The position numbers were made by a program, and so were the translations under genes. Shown here piece by piece: positions 60,549 through 64,000 of a stretch of 64,000 nt of DNA. The notes beneath the pieces were generated by a model, which saw only the letters and a program-made list of their open reading frames with translations, was not told the origin of the DNA and searched no databases. How positions within the stretch are numbered: the first letter of the stretch is position 1; the number at the start of each line of letters is the position of its first letter. The DNA comes from Pseudomonas sp. GD04091 (GTDB lineage Bacteria; Pseudomonadota; Gammaproteobacteria; Pseudomonadales; Pseudomonadaceae): assembly GCF_029836165.1 (NCBI RefSeq), contig NZ_JAOEBG010000008.1:1-64000 (forward strand), in the 5' to 3' direction.

Positions 60549-62882
60549 ATGTCCCGACTTTCCCGTTGGCCGGCGCGCGCGTCGTCGTTCGCCCTGCAAC
60601 CCCTGGCGGCCGGGGTGCTGCTGGCCGCCGCCAGCGGCAGCTTCGCCGAGGAGCCGCCGTCCACGCCGGTCGCCGAGCAGGAAGCCAAGCTCGGTACCGT
60701 CACCGTCAATGCCCGGCGCCGGGAGGAAACCGCCCAGAGCGTGCCTACCCCGATCAGCGTGCTCGGCAGCGAAACCCTGGAAACCCAGCGCATCTACCGG
60801 GTGCAGGACCTGCAGCAACTGGTGCCGAGCACCAACGTGTCCTACGTGCATGCCCGCCAGTCGAGCATTTCCATTCGCGGGCTGGGTAACAATCCAGCCA
60901 GCGATGGCCTGGAAGGCAGCGTCGGTGTGTATCTGGACAACGTCTACCTGGGCCGCCCGGGCATGGCGGTGTTCGACCTGCTCGACGTCGAGCAGCTGGA
61001 GGTGCTGCGTGGCCCACAAGGCACGCTGTTCGGCAAGAACACCACCGCCGGGGTGTTGAACATCACCACGCGCAAGCCGACCTTCCATCAGGAGGGCAGC
61101 GTGCAGTCGTCGCTGGGCGAAGATGGCTACTGGCAGACCCAGGGCAGCTTCTCCGGGCCGCTCACCGACACCCTCGCCGGGCGCATCAGCGCCTATCACA
61201 CCGAGGACGACGGCTACGTGAAGAACGTCTACAACGGCCACGACCTCAACGGCGGCAAGCGCCAGGGTTTCCGTACCCAATTGCTGTTCAAACCCAGCGA
61301 AACCTTCAATGTGCGCTGGATCGGCGAGTACAACGAAGAAAGCTCCGACAACGGCATCCTCAGCCTCTACAGCACCGGCCCGACCATCAATGGCGTGAAC
61401 CGCTACGAGAGCCTGGCCGCCCAGGCCGGGGCGACCCTGGTGTCGGGCAAGGACCGCAAGGTCAATTTCGACGCCGACCAGATGGTGAAGGTGTTCCAGG
61501 GCGGCACCTCGGTGGAGGCCAACTGGACCCTGCCCAACGATTTCACCCTGACCTCGATCAGCGCCTACCGCTGGTGGGATTTCACTCCGCGCAACGACGA
61601 TGGCCTCAACGTGGCGGCGGCCTACAACGCCGGGGTGTCGGTACGCGACAAGCAGTACTCGCAGGAAATCCGCCTGGCCTCGCCCACCGGCGGCTTCTTC
61701 GACTACGTGCTCGGTGCCTACTACTTCAAGCAGGATCTGGACAACAAGTCGTTCACTTACTACGGCCCGCAGGCCGATATCTGGAACCTGACGCCTGCCG
61801 GGGCGTTGGCCAACGTCACCACCCTCGGCAACGGCCATATCGATACCGACAGCTATGCGCTGTTCGCCCAGGGCACCTGGCACCTGACCGAGCGCCTGGA
61901 TTTCACCGCCGGGGTGCGTGGCACCTACGAAGAGAAAAGCGCCTGGGTGACCCGCGATGCGCCTGCCGGAGGCGCCGCGGTGACGGGAGCCGCGGCCACT
62001 GCGCGTCAGGGCCGGGTAGGTGCCTACGACTCGGGCGACCTCAGCCAGTACAGCTTCGCGCCGTCCGGGCTGCTCAGCCTGAGCTACCGCTTCAGCGACG
62101 AAGTGCTGGGCTATGCCAGTCTGTCCCACGGCGAGAAGTCCGGTGGCGTCAACCTCACCGTCGGCGCCGCGCCGCGCCTGGGCACCGACTCGCTGCTGGT
62201 CGGTACCGAGCGCGCCAACAACGCCGAGCTCGGGATCAAGAGCACGTTGCTGGACAACCGCCTGCAGCTCAACACCAACCTGTTCTGGACCGAGGTGCAT
62301 GGCTACCAGGCCAACGTCTATGACCAGGTCAACCGCGTGCAGTACCTGGCCAACGCCGGCAGCGTGCGTTCGCGCGGGCTGGAGTTCGAAGCCACGGCGC
62401 TGCCGATCCGTGGCCTGACCTTGAACTTCAACGGTTCGTGGAACGACGTGCGCTACACCGACTACAAGGATGCGCCGTGCCCGCCTGAAACGAGCCTGGC
62501 CAACGCGGCGGCCACTTGCGATCTCACCGGCCACCAGGTGGTCGGCGCGTCCAAGTACATCGCCAATCTCAACGGCCAGTACAAGTGGCAGCTCACCGAT
62601 CGGATCGAGCCCTACGTCACCGCCAGCTACGCGTTCCGCTCGAAGGCCGTCGGCACCATCGACGACTCCGAGTACGGCCAGATACCCAGCTACGCCATCG
62701 TCAACCTGTCCACCGGCGTGCGCCTGGACCAGGGCGATGGTGTGCTCGACCTGTCGCTGTGGGTGAAGAACGCCGGCGACAAGACCTATTTCACCAGCCT
62801 GTGGAACTCCGCCAACGGTGGCTATGCCGGCGTGCTGGGGACTCCGCGCACCGTGGGCGCCACCGCCCGTTACGACTTCTGA
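60549..62882 (+). CDS. sftP: TonB-dependent receptor SftP for sulfate esters
   Basis: The 777-residue outer-membrane receptor has a signal peptide (about 1-34), a TonB-box-like LGTVTVNARRREETAQSVP segment (about 48-66), a plug domain (about 66-175, LEVLRGPQGTLFGKNTTAGVLNITTRKP) and a beta-barrel ending RTVGATARYDF. It lacks an STN domain, so it does not signal like the receptor at 7.2-9.7 kb. Position next to sftR and astA matches SftP of P. putida S-313, needed for sulfate-ester use. The ATG at 60549 follows AAGGAG. Confidence 0.87.
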   Translation: MSRLSRWPARASSFALQPLAAGVLLAAASGSFAEEPPSTPVAEQEAKLGTVTVNARRREETAQSVPTPISVLGSETLETQRIYRVQDLQQLVPSTNVSYVHARQSSISIRGLGNNPASDGLEGSVGVYLDNVYLGRPGMAVFDLLDVEQLEVLRGPQGTLFGKNTTAGVLNITTRKPTFHQEGSVQSSLGEDGYWQTQGSFSGPLTDTLAGRISAYHTEDDGYVKNVYNGHDLNGGKRQGFRTQLLFKPSETFNVRWIGEYNEESSDNGILSLYSTGPTINGVNRYESLAAQAGATLVSGKDRKVNFDADQMVKVFQGGTSVEANWTLPNDFTLTSISAYRWWDFTPRNDDGLNVAAAYNAGVSVRDKQYSQEIRLASPTGGFFDYVLGAYYFKQDLDNKSFTYYGPQADIWNLTPAGALANVTTLGNGHIDTDSYALFAQGTWHLTERLDFTAGVRGTYEEKSAWVTRDAPAGGAAVTGAAATARQGRVGAYDSGDLSQYSFAPSGLLSLSYRFSDEVLGYASLSHGEKSGGVNLTVGAAPRLGTDSLLVGTERANNAELGIKSTLLDNRLQLNTNLFWTEVHGYQANVYDQVNRVQYLANAGSVRSRGLEFEATALPIRGLTLNFNGSWNDVRYTDYKDAPCPPETSLANAAATCDLTGHQVVGASKYIANLNGQYKWQLTDRIEPYVTASYAFRSKAVGTIDDSEYGQIPSYAIVNLSTGVRLDQGDGVLDLSLWVKNAGDKTYFTSLWNSANGGYAGVLGTPRTVGATARYDF

Positions 62883-62899
62883 GCACAAGGAGCTTTGCC

Positions 62900-64000
62900 A
62901 TGAATGCCAAGACCCAACCACATGACCTGCCCGAAGGCGCCTGCCTGACCGCCAAGGTGCCCGACCGCGACGAAGCCCTGCTCGGCGACGTGGTGGTCAA
63001 CCCGTATCGCCTGGCACCGCTGACCGCGATCATCCGTGACGGCGGGCGCACCCTGAGCGCCGCCCATGTGCGGGTGCTGGGCCGCGGAGAGCGCGGTGTC
63101 GATATCGCCTACGACGTGTCCGACCGCTCGCTGTGGACCTACGGCGGTATCCCGGTGTTCGGTCTGTACCCGGATCACGTCAATCAGGTGGAGGTGAGCT
63201 ACAAGCTCGAGGGCGAGCGCATCCGCGAGCGTTACGAAATCTACGCGCCGGCGGTACGCCTGCCGGTGGTGGCCAAGCAGACCGCCGCGCTGCCCAAGGT
63301 GGAGCCGGTCAAGGTTGCGTCCGGTTTCGAGCAACGCCTGTACCTGTTCAACCACCTGCTGGCCGAGATTCCCGGCGGGCGCGCCTTCAAGTGGAACGGC
63401 CTGGGCGGCGCCGCCGAGTGGGACTCGGTGGGCAACAACTGGATCGCCGACAGCAACGGTGACGTGCGCTGGTACCTGGACATCGAGCAGATCCACGATT
63501 CCAACCACCGCGACGGCCTGGGCGGCACCATGGGCTTCCACCAGACCCGCGACGGCAAGCTGATCTGGGGCCAGGGCCAGACCTACTCCAAGTACGACCT
63601 GCTGGGCCGCAAGGTGTGGCAGCGCAGCCTGCCGGACAAGTTCGCCGACTTCTCCCACGAGATCCGCGAGACGGTGAACGGCAGCTACCTGCTGCGGGTG
63701 GGCACCAGCGACTATCGCCGCCCCGACGGCAAGCGCGTGCGCTCGATCCGCGACCATATCATCGAGGTCAACGAGGCCGGCGACGTGCTGGACTTCTGGG
63801 ACCTGAACCAGATCCTCGACCCCTATCGCGGCGAGTTGCTGGAAACCCTGGGCAAGGCCGCGATCCAGCTGCCGGACGGCGTGCGCAAGCAGGACGACCG
63901 GCTGGCCAACGAGCTGGCCGAGGGCGACCTGCCGTTCGGCGACACCCCGGGCGTGGGTACCGGGCGCAACTGGGCCCACGTCAATGCCATCGACTACGAC
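62900..64000 (+). CDS. astA: Arylsulfate sulfotransferase AstA (5' part)
   Basis: The ORF begins ATG at 62900 after AAGGAGctttgcc, 17 bp past sftP, and is open for 367 codons to the window edge. It contains an N-terminal Ig-like region (about 30-115) and beta-propeller segments (KWNGLGGAAEWDSVGNNWIADSNGDVRWYLD read in pieces near 158-195; FSHEIRE near 250; NWAHVNAIDYD at the end). These fit PAPS-independent aryl-sulfate sulfotransferases (ASST), in which a propeller histidine takes the sulfuryl group. Unlike periplasmic E. coli AssT, I see no signal peptide at the N-terminus. The gene continues beyond the window. Confidence 0.87.
   Translation, partial: MNAKTQPHDLPEGACLTAKVPDRDEALLGDVVVNPYRLAPLTAIIRDGGRTLSAAHVRVLGRGERGVDIAYDVSDRSLWTYGGIPVFGLYPDHVNQVEVSYKLEGERIRERYEIYAPAVRLPVVAKQTAALPKVEPVKVASGFEQRLYLFNHLLAEIPGGRAFKWNGLGGAAEWDSVGNNWIADSNGDVRWYLDIEQIHDSNHRDGLGGTMGFHQTRDGKLIWGQGQTYSKYDLLGRKVWQRSLPDKFADFSHEIRETVNGSYLLRVGTSDYRRPDGKRVRSIRDHIIEVNEAGDVLDFWDLNQILDPYRGELLETLGKAAIQLPDGVRKQDDRLANELAEGDLPFGDTPGVGTGRNWAHVNAIDYD

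Noticed and set aside
62870..63979. A 369-codon minus-strand frame at the right edge
   Set aside because: The plus-strand astA frame has a good ribosome binding site and family motifs; the minus frame has none.

Overview
The window is a high-GC chromosomal segment of a Pseudomonas, most likely of the P. putida group. The evidence is the conserved gene order comM ... ubiK-glnK-amtB-sutA-HAD-xerC-DUF484-dapF-lysA-lptM // cyaY-rnk // cyaA ... argH // algR-hemCDXY-dsbB-rsd(algQ) // FKBP-algP ... (known from P. aeruginosa and P. putida genomes), the many dispersed REP palindromes of the P. putida type, and a sulfate-ester locus laid out like that of P. putida S-313. These identifications rest on sequence reading and memory; no database search was run.

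Region 1 (1-16.2 kb) begins with comM and then an accessory block lying between comM and ubiK, which I remember as close neighbours in other Pseudomonas. It holds (a) an Lrp-type regulator and a tight five-gene operon: an SznF-like diiron/cupin oxygenase, a Rieske protein, an MFS exporter, an ATP-grasp ligase and a free-standing B3/B4 (PheT editing-like) protein; (b) a convergent FecI-FecR-TonB receptor set; (c) mgtA followed by a DUF2493 protein, behind a long leader that contains a proline-rich leader peptide with a strong ribosome binding site and a hairpin directly after its stop codon; (d) a di-Mop protein, a GGCT-like protein and ubiK.

Region 2 (16.4-50.2 kb) is conserved core: nitrogen signalling (glnK-amtB behind a sigma54 promoter with NtrC-like palindromes), sutA, the xerC/dapF/lysA operon read leftward, frataxin, Rnk, class I adenylate cyclase, argH, algR (with no adjacent algZ/fimS kinase gene), heme biosynthesis hemCDXY, dsbB, rsd, an FKBP isomerase, algP with a 66-bp coding minisatellite, an ABC-F protein (yheS), MscS and LysE proteins, an SPFH/NfeD pair, a YbaK-like deacylase, small conserved proteins, a CBS protein, an exported M20 dipeptidase and tRNA-Arg(CCG).

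Region 3 (50.4-64 kb) is devoted largely to sulfur scavenging. A HutC-type GntR regulator with a perfect 16-bp palindrome precedes an AprA-like flavoprotein, an AprB-like ferredoxin, a HEAT-repeat protein and a DUF971 protein. Next come divergent atsBC (permease and ATPase) and atsRK (binding protein and alkylsulfatase), the LysR regulator sftR, the TonB receptor sftP and the 5' part of the arylsulfate sulfotransferase gene astA, cut by the window edge. Together these would import sulfate esters across both membranes and release sulfate.

The most interesting part is 1.8-7.2 kb. Every metal ligand I recall for SznF, the N-nitrosating enzyme of streptozotocin biosynthesis, has a counterpart at near-identical spacing, but the surrounding genes differ from that pathway. 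This points to a distinct small N-N or N-oxygenated amino-acid product with its own export and possible tRNA-editing self-protection.
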